Below are positions 31,555-38,861 of a DNA stretch of 40,589 bases, one piece after another. Position numbers and translations under genes: made by a program. The DNA is taken from positions 1 through 40,589 of the forward strand of contig WQTN01000144.1 of NCBI GenBank assembly GCA_009786295.1, read 5' to 3'. The DNA comes from Methanomassiliicoccaceae archaeon (GTDB lineage Archaea; Thermoplasmatota; Thermoplasmata; Methanomassiliicoccales; Methanomethylophilaceae). How positions within the stretch are numbered: position 1 is the first letter of the stretch; each line of letters opens with the position of its first letter. The notes under the pieces are model-generated. The model was not told the origin of the DNA, did no database searches, and saw only the letters and a list, made by a program, of their open reading frames with translations.

Positions 31555-31734
31555 ATGAAAAAGACAGGCACATGTCCGAAATGCAGCAGCAAAAAGGTCC
31601 TTGACAGCGACAAACCCTATCCTAAGACCGTGGTACATCGATGGGTGTGCATGGAATGCGGATTCGTCGAATGGTATGCTGGCGAAGAATACTTGCAGAT
31701 CGTGCAAAAGATGATCGATAAGGGAAAAGTCTGA
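31555..31734 (+). CDS. Small zinc-ribbon protein
   Basis: 59 residues from ATG 31555, which has GAGG about ten bases upstream; an earlier ATG at 31525 is in frame but has no ribosome site. CPKC near residue 6 and CMEC near 31 form a zinc ribbon; the rest is YAGEEYLQIVQKMIDKG. The common 'MKxTGxCPKC' small ribbon of many bacteria and archaea; function unknown. Confidence 0.7.
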   Translation: MKKTGTCPKCSSKKVLDSDKPYPKTVVHRWVCMECGFVEWYAGEEYLQIVQKMIDKGKV

Positions 31735-31798
31735 ACGCAATCGCCAGATTCCACAAAAAAGTTAATCATCCCTGCGATGATTACTCTCAAGGCATACT

Positions 31799-33049
31799 TT
31801 GAACACCATTTTGGTTACAGCAGCGATATTTGTTTTCACATATGCTCTTATTTCGGTCGGTAATATTCCGAAACTCAAGATTGACCGCGGCGTTGCGGCG
31901 GCTGTCGGCGGCATTCTGGTGATCCTGTTCGGACTTGTTTCTTTAACAGACCTTCCGGAGTATGTCGATCTGAATGTGATCTTCCTCCTGCTGGGGATGA
32001 TGATGCTGGTGGCGGGTCTCGAATTCTCAGGGTTCTTCCGCATCGTCTCCGATTTTCTTATCAGATTCTCAGGCAGCAAAATAAGGCTGCTGGCATATGT
32101 GATGATCATATGCGCAGTGCTTTCCGCTGTTGCTCTGAACGACGCTGTTGTTCTGATCTTCACTCCGATTGTGATAAGATGCTGCAGATATACCGATTCC
32201 AACCCGATCCCATATCTTATCGGCGTGATGTTCTCTGCTAACATAGGAAGTCTCGCAACATCTGTCGGCAATCCTCAGAACGCTTACATAGCATCTGAAG
32301 CGGGGCTTTCTTTCATAGAATTCGCCGCTCATGCCTTCCCTGTTTCTCTGCTGTGCCTGCCGATAGCTTTCCTTTTCATACTCCTGATCTTCAGAAAGAA
32401 CCTGACTGCCGACACTCCCTCTCAGCCGCTCGGCGCAGATATGGAGGTAGATCGATTCAGGCTGTGGGCGACCGTGGCGATAATGCTCGGCGCATTGGCG
32501 GGATTCGTTGTGTCCGGACCGCTTGGCATCCCGATCTATGTCATCGCATTGACCGCGGGGATCTTGGCACTTGCCGTTGTTATGTCAAAATCCGCAAAGA
32601 ATGCGGTTTGGGTTGCAAAGAAGGTCGATTGGCGTATACTCGTGTTCTTCATCGGCTTGTTCGTACTTATGGGCGCAGTCACCGAGTCCGGGCTTTTGGC
32701 TCAGATAGCCTCTGTGTTCCCTGGATTCGGAGACGGCGAGACCCCGTCCATAATGAGCGTAACCGCTTTCTCCGCTGTCCTTTCCAACCTTGTCAGCAAC
32801 GTGCCCGCGGTCATGCTTATAGGAAATATGCTTCCGGAAGGCAACATTATGCTCTGGATCGCTCTCGCCGCCTCTTCCACCTTAGCAGGCAACGCCACTC
32901 TGATAGGTTCCGCCGCCAATGTGATAGTATCGGAACGCTCTGAGCGCGAGGGCGTGCATTTCAACTTCTGGAAGTTCGCGTTGATCGGGGTGCCTGTGAC
33001 ACTCGTCACGCTGTTCATCGCGGTGGGCATCCTGACGCTTTTGTCCTGA
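31799..33049 (+). CDS. ArsB/NhaD/SLC13-superfamily anion transporter
   Basis: 416 residues with about eleven membrane helices and a TTG start. Two pseudo-symmetrical halves: the first has ALNDAVVLIFTPIVIRC and NIGSLATSVGNPQNAY, the second NLVSNVPAVMLIGNMLP and LAGNATLIGSAANVIVSE. The two 'SNVP/LNDA' helix breaks and the 'T.VGNP.N' and 'T.IGSAAN' hairpins are the substrate and sodium sites of the ion-transporter (IT) superfamily. It could move arsenite, citrate/dicarboxylate or sodium/proton; no arsenic-resistance genes are nearby. Stands alone on the plus strand. Confidence 0.87.
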   Translation: MNTILVTAAIFVFTYALISVGNIPKLKIDRGVAAAVGGILVILFGLVSLTDLPEYVDLNVIFLLLGMMMLVAGLEFSGFFRIVSDFLIRFSGSKIRLLAYVMIICAVLSAVALNDAVVLIFTPIVIRCCRYTDSNPIPYLIGVMFSANIGSLATSVGNPQNAYIASEAGLSFIEFAAHAFPVSLLCLPIAFLFILLIFRKNLTADTPSQPLGADMEVDRFRLWATVAIMLGALAGFVVSGPLGIPIYVIALTAGILALAVVMSKSAKNAVWVAKKVDWRILVFFIGLFVLMGAVTESGLLAQIASVFPGFGDGETPSIMSVTAFSAVLSNLVSNVPAVMLIGNMLPEGNIMLWIALAASSTLAGNATLIGSAANVIVSERSEREGVHFNFWKFALIGVPVTLVTLFIAVGILTLLS

Positions 33050-33091
33050 TCGCATGCCGCAAACAGCCAATCATTTTATCCCGATTCGAAT

Positions 33092-33790
33092 ATGCACCCA
33101 GCAATGAAAAGATACGATCTCGTATGTTTCGATATGGATGGTGTCCTTACCGCCCTGAGAAGCTCGTGGCACTGGCTCAACCTGTGCCTCGATGTTGACA
33201 ACGACGAAACATACAGAGCGTACATCAGCGGAGAGATCGACCAGCCGGAGTTCATGAGGAGGGACATCTCTCAGTGGAAGGCTGTAAAACCGGACATAAG
33301 GATCTCGGACCTCATAAGATTCTTCCAGAATATGCCGCTCACCGAGGGGATACAGGAAACGGTCGCATGCCTGAAAAGCAACGGGATCCGCTGCGTCATC
33401 GTCAGCGGCGGCGTGGACATCGCCGCAAGGATGATCGCGGAAGAGTTCGGATTCGACGATTACGTTGCGGACGGGATATGCAGCAACCCGGACGGGACCC
33501 TTACCGGAGAAGGGATGATGAACGTCGACCTTAATGACAAAGGCATCAGCGTCAGACGCTTCATTGAAAAATACGGGACCACAAAGGACAGGACGGTCTC
33601 GATAGGGAATTCCTACACCGATATACCGATGTTCAGGGATTCCGGGGTATCGATCGCCTTCAACCCGACTGATGATTTCACAAAGGAGGCTGCGACGTAT
33701 GTAGTGCAATCCGGCAACATCTCAGATGTTCTGGATCATATCCTCCCCTGCGATGACTGTCAATCCTTGTCGAAATCGAATCCGTCCTGA
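33092..33790 (+). CDS. HAD phosphatase, phosphoserine-phosphatase-like
   Basis: 232 residues. Motif I CFDMDGVL near residue 11, motif II VIVSGG near 108, and motif IV GNSYTDIPMF near 172, with a helical cap of ~60 residues between I and II, as in HAD-IB/SerB. Possible reaction: phosphoserine to serine, though the family also dephosphorylates other small acids. TATA-like CATTTTATCC (about 33072-33081) sits just before the ATG, supporting a leaderless message. The 3' end overlaps the convergent zinc-finger gene by 31 bases. Confidence 0.88.
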   Translation: MHPAMKRYDLVCFDMDGVLTALRSSWHWLNLCLDVDNDETYRAYISGEIDQPEFMRRDISQWKAVKPDIRISDLIRFFQNMPLTEGIQETVACLKSNGIRCVIVSGGVDIAARMIAEEFGFDDYVADGICSNPDGTLTGEGMMNVDLNDKGISVRRFIEKYGTTKDRTVSIGNSYTDIPMFRDSGVSIAFNPTDDFTKEAATYVVQSGNISDVLDHILPCDDCQSLSKSNPS

Positions 33791-34434
33791 TCGTCGTCCT
33801 CTTCCAGATCAAGGACGTCATATCTCTTCTTCCTGATCTTGCCGTATATCCTCGTGATTTCCCTCGCCTCGGCGGACCCGTTCTTTATCAGGCGCTCTTT
33901 TGTCTTTATCGCATGGACAAGGGCATCGAACTCATCGAATGTAAGGATCATTCCAGTTGCGAACTCATCCTCCGGCTCGGCTTCGGTCCTCACCGAATAG
34001 GTCTTTTGCCCATCGTTGACGGACACCTTGACGCTGAGCACGTCGAACTGTTTGACCCAGAGTGCTTTGATCTTATCTGCCTGGAACTTCTTTCCTTTCT
34101 TGCCGTCCTCGGTCTCTATGTGAGTTATGCATACTCTCCTTTCGTCTTCGAGATAGAACTCATCTCCGATGGACAGTATCTCGTTCGACATCAATTCGGT
34201 CTCGATCGTCTCCGTCACATCGCCGTCGCTGAACAGCACCTTCACTCTGAGGGGCTCCGGGATCCTTACCGTATCGGAGAACACTCTCCCGCACTCGGAA
34301 CATCTGAATGTGCCGGTGATGTTGCCCTTCCCCTCCCTTCCTTTCAGTATATCATGCTCTGTGAGATCATCACAGTTAGGACATGGGATGTACAGATACT
34401 CCTCCATCTCTTCTCTTTTTGCCACTTTTATCAC
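33760..34434 (-). CDS. HVO_0476-family zinc finger protein
   Basis: 224 residues. N-terminal CPNC (near 18) and CSEC (near 45) make a zinc knuckle with HDILKGR between; then VLFSDGDVTETIETELMSNEILSIGDEFYL and a TRAM-like region, typical of the archaeal HVO_0476 family. The C-terminal 30 residues are acidic. Function unknown; it may work in RNA or translation. Start by GTG 34434 shares GTGA with the MBL stop; ATG 34407 is also possible. It forms a two-gene operon with the MBL hydrolase. Confidence 0.85.
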   Translation of the reverse strand: MIKVAKREEMEEYLYIPCPNCDDLTEHDILKGREGKGNITGTFRCSECGRVFSDTVRIPEPLRVKVLFSDGDVTETIETELMSNEILSIGDEFYLEDERRVCITHIETEDGKKGKKFQADKIKALWVKQFDVLSVKVSVNDGQKTYSVRTEAEPEDEFATGMILTFDEFDALVHAIKTKERLIKNGSAEAREITRIYGKIRKKRYDVLDLEEDDDQDGFDFDKD

Positions 34435-35006
34435 CTGTTCACCAAGAAAGGGGGATCGTGCCCCGGTACTATCACATCAGCATACTTGGTTATCATCTTT
34501 AAACTTTCCAGTGCAAGTCCTTCATCGGTGTTTATCGCCGGAGGCACCATTCTCTCATAGTTGCCGTATTTCGGTATCGCATCGCCGGCGATCACATACT
34601 TTTTATCTGCTTTGACGAAGACGCTTATCGAGCCTTTTGTGTGCCCGGGAGTATGGACGATCTTCACCCCAGTAACGATCTCTTTGTCAACATCCAGCGG
34701 CTTAGCGCTTTCTACCGCATCGCACTCATCCGGATGTATCAGGATGTCTGCGTTCTCGAACATGCCGTTGTTCCCGACATGGTCGAAATGGCAGTGCGTC
34801 AGCACCACCGTATCAACATCCTTCGGAAAAACGCCTATCTGTTTGAAGGCTGTTTTTATGGCAGGCCTCATGTAATGGGTGCTGGTGTCGACCACGATCA
34901 TCCTCTCATCCGTTCTGATGAGAACAGACGAGGAATGTGCATCGAACACCTTCCCGTTCTCATCTCTCTGAAGGCTTCCGATCGCCAGTACATCCAGTTT
35001 TATCAT
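34431..35006 (-). CDS. MBL-fold metallo-hydrolase
   Basis: 191 residues. Zinc-binding TVVLTHCHFDHVGNN (HXHXDH) near 70, HTPGHTKGSISVF with the next His near 120, AGDAIPKYG with the bridging Asp, and the last His in IVPGHDPPF. It resembles the AHL-lactonase/glyoxalase II branch; the substrate is open. It is the first gene of the pair with the HVO_0476-type protein and overlaps it by GTGA. Confidence 0.88.
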   Translation of the reverse strand: MIKLDVLAIGSLQRDENGKVFDAHSSSVLIRTDERMIVVDTSTHYMRPAIKTAFKQIGVFPKDVDTVVLTHCHFDHVGNNGMFENADILIHPDECDAVESAKPLDVDKEIVTGVKIVHTPGHTKGSISVFVKADKKYVIAGDAIPKYGNYERMVPPAINTDEGLALESLKMITKYADVIVPGHDPPFLVNR

Positions 35007-35067
35007 GCAGAGAGAATATCACTCCAACTTGAATTATATTGCCGTGCTCCTTCGCTTTGAGACCGGA

Positions 35068-36501
35068 TCATTTGACGATCCAACGTCCGCCCTTCTTTCC
35101 GCCCGTTCTTTCCAGTCTGCCTCTGTCTCTAAGCCTCTTCACGGCCGCCTCGACTTTTGATTTAGGTATGCCTGTCTCTTTGGATACCTTTTCAATGGAT
35201 ATGCCGTTGTCTAATGCCATCAGCCCAAGAATCTTCTCTTCCTCCGATATGGCTGAAGTCTTGGGATCCATTTTCATTATAAGAGTAACCTTCACTGTTG
35301 GCGGATTCAGGCTTTCTTCGATCAGAGGTTGCTCAAAGCCGTTCTTTTTCCATATCTCCATTATGCGATACAGGCCGCTGCCCGCTCTTTCCACCGCACC
35401 GACCAGCGAGAACATTTTTGCAAGAGTTGGATTGCGGGGGTCGCTGTATCCTCCTTCTTCCGCCTCCTGTATCGGTATGCGGAACAGACCCGGATTCCTC
35501 ACTGTTACGACATTCGGCCTCACCTCTATCCTAACTCCCATGCGGCCGCGGTAGTCTGCATGCACCAATGCATTAATGAGAGATTCTCTGAGTGCTTTGT
35601 CTATATCTGTATCATTAACTCTTCTCCAATCCTCACCGATTGCAAAGGGCCGACCTGTTGACATCCCTAAGCGATTGCTCACACTCGTGTAGAAATCAAA
35701 TACGTTCCCTGTCCACTGGCCATCGCCAGAAACGATGCGGTATTCCCATTCCACTCCTGGTTTCATATATTCGATATAATCGAGCTTATAATCTGACACT
35801 TCACAGGTTATTCTGTATTCCATGCCAAACATCAGAAGACCTGCCAACGTCGGATGCAGATTACCGTCTTCGCCTTTCTTTGCAGCTCCAATGAGTCTAA
35901 GGAACTCATTGTCCGGAACGGTGTTCCAGATGTGTTTCTCATCTCCAAGTCTCATGAACGTTCTGTATCTTGAGAGGGTGCTGCGGTCAATGTCACCCAT
36001 ATCAAAATCTTCAAGGACAGATGTATCAATTGGCATATCTGCACTTTCTCGCATCATTCCTGCAATCTCGGGTTTAGTGCAGCGATAGTCGTTCGGCCCA
36101 TTGCGACGGAAGGTGCCTCCGTTCATCCTGTCGTTTATGTATATCGGACAATCATGCCTATCGGCACGAGGGATGTTTATGATCACCAGTTTTTTTCCAT
36201 TGTGTTCCGCGATCTTCACATCATCCGATTTGAGAACATTGCAGCTCACCTTCTGCGGGTTGTTGACCGTGTTCCATACCTCATTCACTATTTTATCGGT
36301 GTTTTTGATGCCTTTTACCAACAACCTGCCGTCTTCCGTCTCCTCCAGACCAAGGACAATAGTACCTCCGAAAGAGTTCGCAAAAGCGGAGTAAGATTCC
36401 CATACGCTCAGCGGTATACCGCCGCTTGCCGATTTTGCTTCAAAGGATGCGCCCTCTTCATTTAGACAGTAATCGCCGCCAAACAACAAGTCCATAATCA
36501 T
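35068..36501 (-). CDS. AlbA_2-domain ATP-binding transcriptional regulator
   Basis: 477 residues from ATG 36501 or 36495. Order: AlbA_2 (Schlafen-like) domain at ~15-140 with EGASFEAKSASGG and FANSFGGTIVLGLEE; a GHKL-type ATPase-like part near 315-400 (LRESLINALVHADYRGRMGVRIEV, GSGLYRIMEIW); and a C-terminal winged helix (GLMALDNGISIEKVSKETGIPKSKVEAAVKRL). This is the 'ATP-binding/helix-turn-helix' family annotated as putative transcriptional regulator. Its upstream region has seven TTTTATC repeats, which suggests self-regulation. The gene type is often found near mobile or defence loci. Confidence 0.88.
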   Translation of the reverse strand: MIMDLLFGGDYCLNEEGASFEAKSASGGIPLSVWESYSAFANSFGGTIVLGLEETEDGRLLVKGIKNTDKIVNEVWNTVNNPQKVSCNVLKSDDVKIAEHNGKKLVIINIPRADRHDCPIYINDRMNGGTFRRNGPNDYRCTKPEIAGMMRESADMPIDTSVLEDFDMGDIDRSTLSRYRTFMRLGDEKHIWNTVPDNEFLRLIGAAKKGEDGNLHPTLAGLLMFGMEYRITCEVSDYKLDYIEYMKPGVEWEYRIVSGDGQWTGNVFDFYTSVSNRLGMSTGRPFAIGEDWRRVNDTDIDKALRESLINALVHADYRGRMGVRIEVRPNVVTVRNPGLFRIPIQEAEEGGYSDPRNPTLAKMFSLVGAVERAGSGLYRIMEIWKKNGFEQPLIEESLNPPTVKVTLIMKMDPKTSAISEEEKILGLMALDNGISIEKVSKETGIPKSKVEAAVKRLRDRGRLERTGGKKGGRWIVK

Positions 36502-36524
36502 TTATTCCTAAACTAATATTTATG

Positions 36525-36614
36525 TTTTATCTTTATTTTTATCTTTTTTATCTTACATATCATGGTTTTTATCTTAAAAATTATCTTTTTTATCTAGAAT
36601 TTTATCTTTTTATC
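36525..36614 (+). repeat. Cluster of seven TTTTATC repeats
   Basis: Perfect TTTTATC units start at 36525, 36537, 36546, 36567, 36588, 36600 and 36608, plus a degenerate TTATC at 36581-36585. The spacings are 12, 9, 21, 21, 12 and 8 bases. Read toward the AlbA_2 gene they are GATAAAA; the one nearest the gene lies 24 bases before its ATG and may also be the TATA box. It looks like an operator array. Confidence 0.65.
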
Positions 36615-36963
36615 TTGAGCATATTGGTTAATCTCCCGGGGACAACATTTGTTCTTACCATCCGTGCTTTTGTAAAAAGAAATTGAAAAATTATATCTCA
36701 ATTCAAGGAGTTAAGTGTCTCTTCGACACGTGCCGAATTTTTGCAATAATTTCCAAAAATTACATTTTTGACCACGTTTTTCTGCCAAATCCATAGGCAC
36801 GAACCACGTTACCATACTCCTGCGATTCGTTTTCTTGTCTGAATCGTCACTTTTTGATGAAAACTATACGATTTTCTTCAAAATTCAAGAAACTATTTTG
36901 CGACGTGTCGAAGAGGCATTGGGCTTTAATGTGAAAATGCATTAGAAAATTGAGATTGTTTAT
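36615..36963. other. AT-rich gap containing a 197-bp inverted-repeat unit
   Basis: No gene seen between the TTTTATC cluster and the small membrane-protein remnant. The notable structure is the pair of inverted 13-mers at 36719-36731 and 36903-36915. Confidence 0.5.
36719..36915. repeat. 13-bp perfect inverted repeats bounding 197 bp
   Basis: CTCTTCGACACGT (36719-36731) and its exact complement ACGTGTCGAAGAG (36903-36915). The space between is AT-rich and non-coding. It may be a miniature inverted-repeat element or two operator half-sites. No clear target-site duplication seen. Confidence 0.5.
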
Positions 36964-37460
36964 ATGGAAAGGATTATAATTGGGGGACGCAGAAAACTTG
37001 CATTTGCACTCCTGATCGCCATGATGGCCTGTTTCATTGCGGCTATCACCACCATACTGCTGATAAAACTCAATGTATTTGCGTTCATACCTCTGTTGCT
37101 CCTTATCTCGAAGATATTTTCTCGTGGAGTTTCGCCCGCCCAGCGTTCGATAGAGAACTGATCGTAATCGACGATTATGGCATTACAGTCAATGGCAACG
37201 TGATGCTCGGCCCCATACCCTGGGACTGTGTGCTAGATGTAACGGTTATCAAAATGATGTTCGAAAAACATCTGAAAATAAGATTGACTAATATGTCCAA
37301 ATTTGAGGAGATCTTTGGCAAGGAAGCCGTGCGTGATAAGGTCGAGAAGAACAAAAGGTTCGGCGAGAAATGCATACGAATTAGTCTTGAAATTTGTAAC
37401 CTGCGCGGAATCGATATCGTTTCGCTAATCAACAAACATGCAGGAGACAGTGCAAAATGA
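36964..37460 (+). pseudogene. Frameshifted small membrane protein (STM3941-like), copy 1
   Basis: Starts MERIIIGGRRKLAFALL and has two hydrophobic segments, then loses frame near 37115-37140 (stop at 37161). The next frame continues RELIVIDDYGITVNGNVMLG, PIPWDC, EKHLKIRLTNMSKFEEIFG and ends CNLRGIDIVSLINKHAG at TGA 37460. The same gene is repeated at 37777. The 'two helices, then GxxxxGxIPWD' layout resembles the STM3941 family of unknown function (tentative). Without the one shift the protein would be about 165 residues. Confidence 0.8.
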
Positions 37461-37530
37461 TGTTGCCTGTTACTATTTTGGCTATATCTGCGCACTTTAT
37501 ACTCTCTGCCGATGAAGTACAATCTCAAAC
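37461..37530 (+). pseudogene. Duplicated 5' end of the methyltransferase gene
   Basis: After the copy-1 stop the sequence runs through TATATCTGCG to CCGATGAAGTAC (ATG 37512), 54 bases from the stop. After copy 2 the true gene has the same order: stop region at 38240, TATATCTGCG, CCGATGAAGTAC (ATG 38295), 55 bases away. Beyond about 8 codons likeness is lost. So the tandem duplication included the neighbour's promoter and first codons. Confidence 0.75.
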
Positions 37531-37776
37531 ATATCATTAAAGAAAAGAATGCATCTGGCTCTTTTCGTACAATAACTTTCTTCTAAAAATTATCAGATTC
37601 CCGCCGATTATCAATAAGGGTATATGCATTCTGGTTAAACTCTCAATAAGTCTTTAATTTTGAAAGATAATATATAGTAGATAAATTTCAACAGGCCATG
37701 GTAGCGGGAACTCTGAGAGATGCATTTTCGTATTGAAACATGCTCCGTCGCTCGGGCGAGTAATTAAGGTGGTTAA
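37531..37776. other. Gap between the two copies
   Basis: About 245 bases without a gene. It has AT-rich promoter-like DNA (GATAATATATAGTAGATAAA near 37667-37686) and ends with the AAGGTGG ribosome site for copy 2. Confidence 0.4.
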
Positions 37777-38151
37777 ATGGAAAGAATAGTGATCAACGGC
37801 CGCAAAAAAATGGCATATGTGACCATAATCTTCCTTGCAGTTTTAGTCATTGTATGCATTATCGGAGTACTGCTCGGTACATGGGGAGTCGGTAGTCTGA
37901 TTTTCCTACCCATATGGACAATGATTTCATATGTTAGCGTCCGCCGTTTGCTTGAGAAAGAAATTATCGTGATTGAAGATTGTGGACTTACGATCAATGG
38001 CACCGTAATGCTCGGCCCCATACCATGGGACTGCGTATCCCGTGCAGAGCTAGTTAGAATAGCACTCGAAAAGCATCTGAAAATAAGACTGACCAATATG
38101 TCAAAATTAGAGGAGGTTCTCGGAAAAGATGAGGTGCAAAATAAGGTTTGA
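37777..38151 (+). CDS. Small membrane protein (STM3941-like), copy 2, shortened
   Basis: 124 residues with a ribosome site AAGGTGG before ATG 37777. MERIVINGRKKMAYVTIIF, two membrane segments (about 12-34 and 38-54), then IIVIEDCGLTINGTVMLGPI and PWDC, EKHLKIRLTNMSKLEEVLG. The stop TGA at 38149-38151 cuts the protein earlier than copy 1; the lost tail (ELRGIDIVSIINERAG) is still readable in another frame up to TGA 38242. So this copy also shows decay, though the main domain is whole and may work. Confidence 0.7.
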   Translation: MERIVINGRKKMAYVTIIFLAVLVIVCIIGVLLGTWGVGSLIFLPIWTMISYVSVRRLLEKEIIVIEDCGLTINGTVMLGPIPWDCVSRAELVRIALEKHLKIRLTNMSKLEEVLGKDEVQNKV

Positions 38152-38242
38152 CTTTTCTCCTCCCTTACCTCTCAGCTTGCGAACTGCGCGGAATCGATAT
38201 CGTATCGATTATCAATGAACGCGCTGGGGGTCGCGTGAATTG
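38152..38242 (+). pseudogene. Untranslated former C-terminus of copy 2
   Basis: One frame of this stretch encodes ELRGIDIVSIINERAGGRVN, matching NLRGIDIVSLINKHAG of copy 1. It is separated from the copy-2 frame by a nonsense codon and a shift. Confidence 0.65.
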
Positions 38243-38294
38243 ATATCATAGGTTGCAACCTTCAATTATATCTGCGTACATCTATCGCCCTCCG

Positions 38295-38861
38295 ATGAAG
38301 TACGCTCCAGAGCTAACCGTTGAAAAGGATGAGGATGTCTATCCTCCCTCGGACGACAGCTTTCTTCTGATAAGGTCGTTCGAGGTCCGCGCCGGCGAGA
38401 GGGTATTGGAAATAGGGTGCGGTTCCGGGATCGTCTCAATGCATTGCGCGCTTAACGGCGGGATCGTTGTATGCGGAGACATCAACAAGAAAGCTGTGGA
38501 GCTGACAAAAAAGAACATGGCCCTGAACTCATTGGATGCGGATGTCGTTGAGACGGACCTCTACTCCAATATAAGGGGAAAATTCGATACGATAATCTTC
38601 AACCTCCCGTATCTCCCGGTCAGCGAAGAAGGAGATCTGGCACTTGCGTGGTCCGGCGGGGAGGACGGTCTCGGGCCTCTTCCTGATCTTATCTCCGGCG
38701 CACATGGTCATCTTCTGCCCAGCGGCAGGCTGATCGTTGTTGTGTCATCCTTGATGGAACAGGATGCTCTGCGGTCTGTTCTTGAGGGGCTTACAGTAAA
38801 GGTCTTGTCCGAACTCCCTCTGTTCTTTGAGAGGCTCAGCGTACTTGAGATCAGCCTATGA
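38295..38861 (+). CDS. HemK2/Mtq2-type N5-glutamine methyltransferase
   Basis: 188 residues from ATG 38295; TATA-like TTATATCT at about 38266-38273 lies ~25 bases upstream, which suggests a leaderless start here rather than the TTG at 38253. SAM-binding VLEIGCGSGIVSMHCAL near residue 37, ADVVETDLYSNIRG, and the motif IV NLPYLPVSEEGD near 98 in place of the usual NPPY. Entry sequence YPPSDDSFLL is a mark of archaeal/eukaryotic HemK2, which methylates the GGQ glutamine of release factor aRF1. The second-position Leu in NLPY is the one oddity. It overlaps the end of gatE. Confidence 0.85.
   Translation: MKYAPELTVEKDEDVYPPSDDSFLLIRSFEVRAGERVLEIGCGSGIVSMHCALNGGIVVCGDINKKAVELTKKNMALNSLDADVVETDLYSNIRGKFDTIIFNLPYLPVSEEGDLALAWSGGEDGLGPLPDLISGAHGHLLPSGRLIVVVSSLMEQDALRSVLEGLTVKVLSELPLFFERLSVLEISL

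Noticed and set aside
32353..32943. Plus-strand frame of 196 codons inside the transporter gene
   Set aside because: Arg-rich +1 shadow of the membrane transporter.
33071..33709. Minus-strand frame of 212 codons
   Set aside because: Antisense to the HAD phosphatase, whose motifs I, II and IV are intact.
36525..36614. CRISPR array
   Set aside because: The repeat unit is only 7 bases and the gaps are 1-14 bases, with no cas genes nearby; it looks like operator or low-complexity DNA.
37175..37537. Minus-strand frame of 120 codons, and a similar one at 37773-38096
   Set aside because: They resemble each other only because the plus-strand genes below them are duplicated copies; they have no start context.
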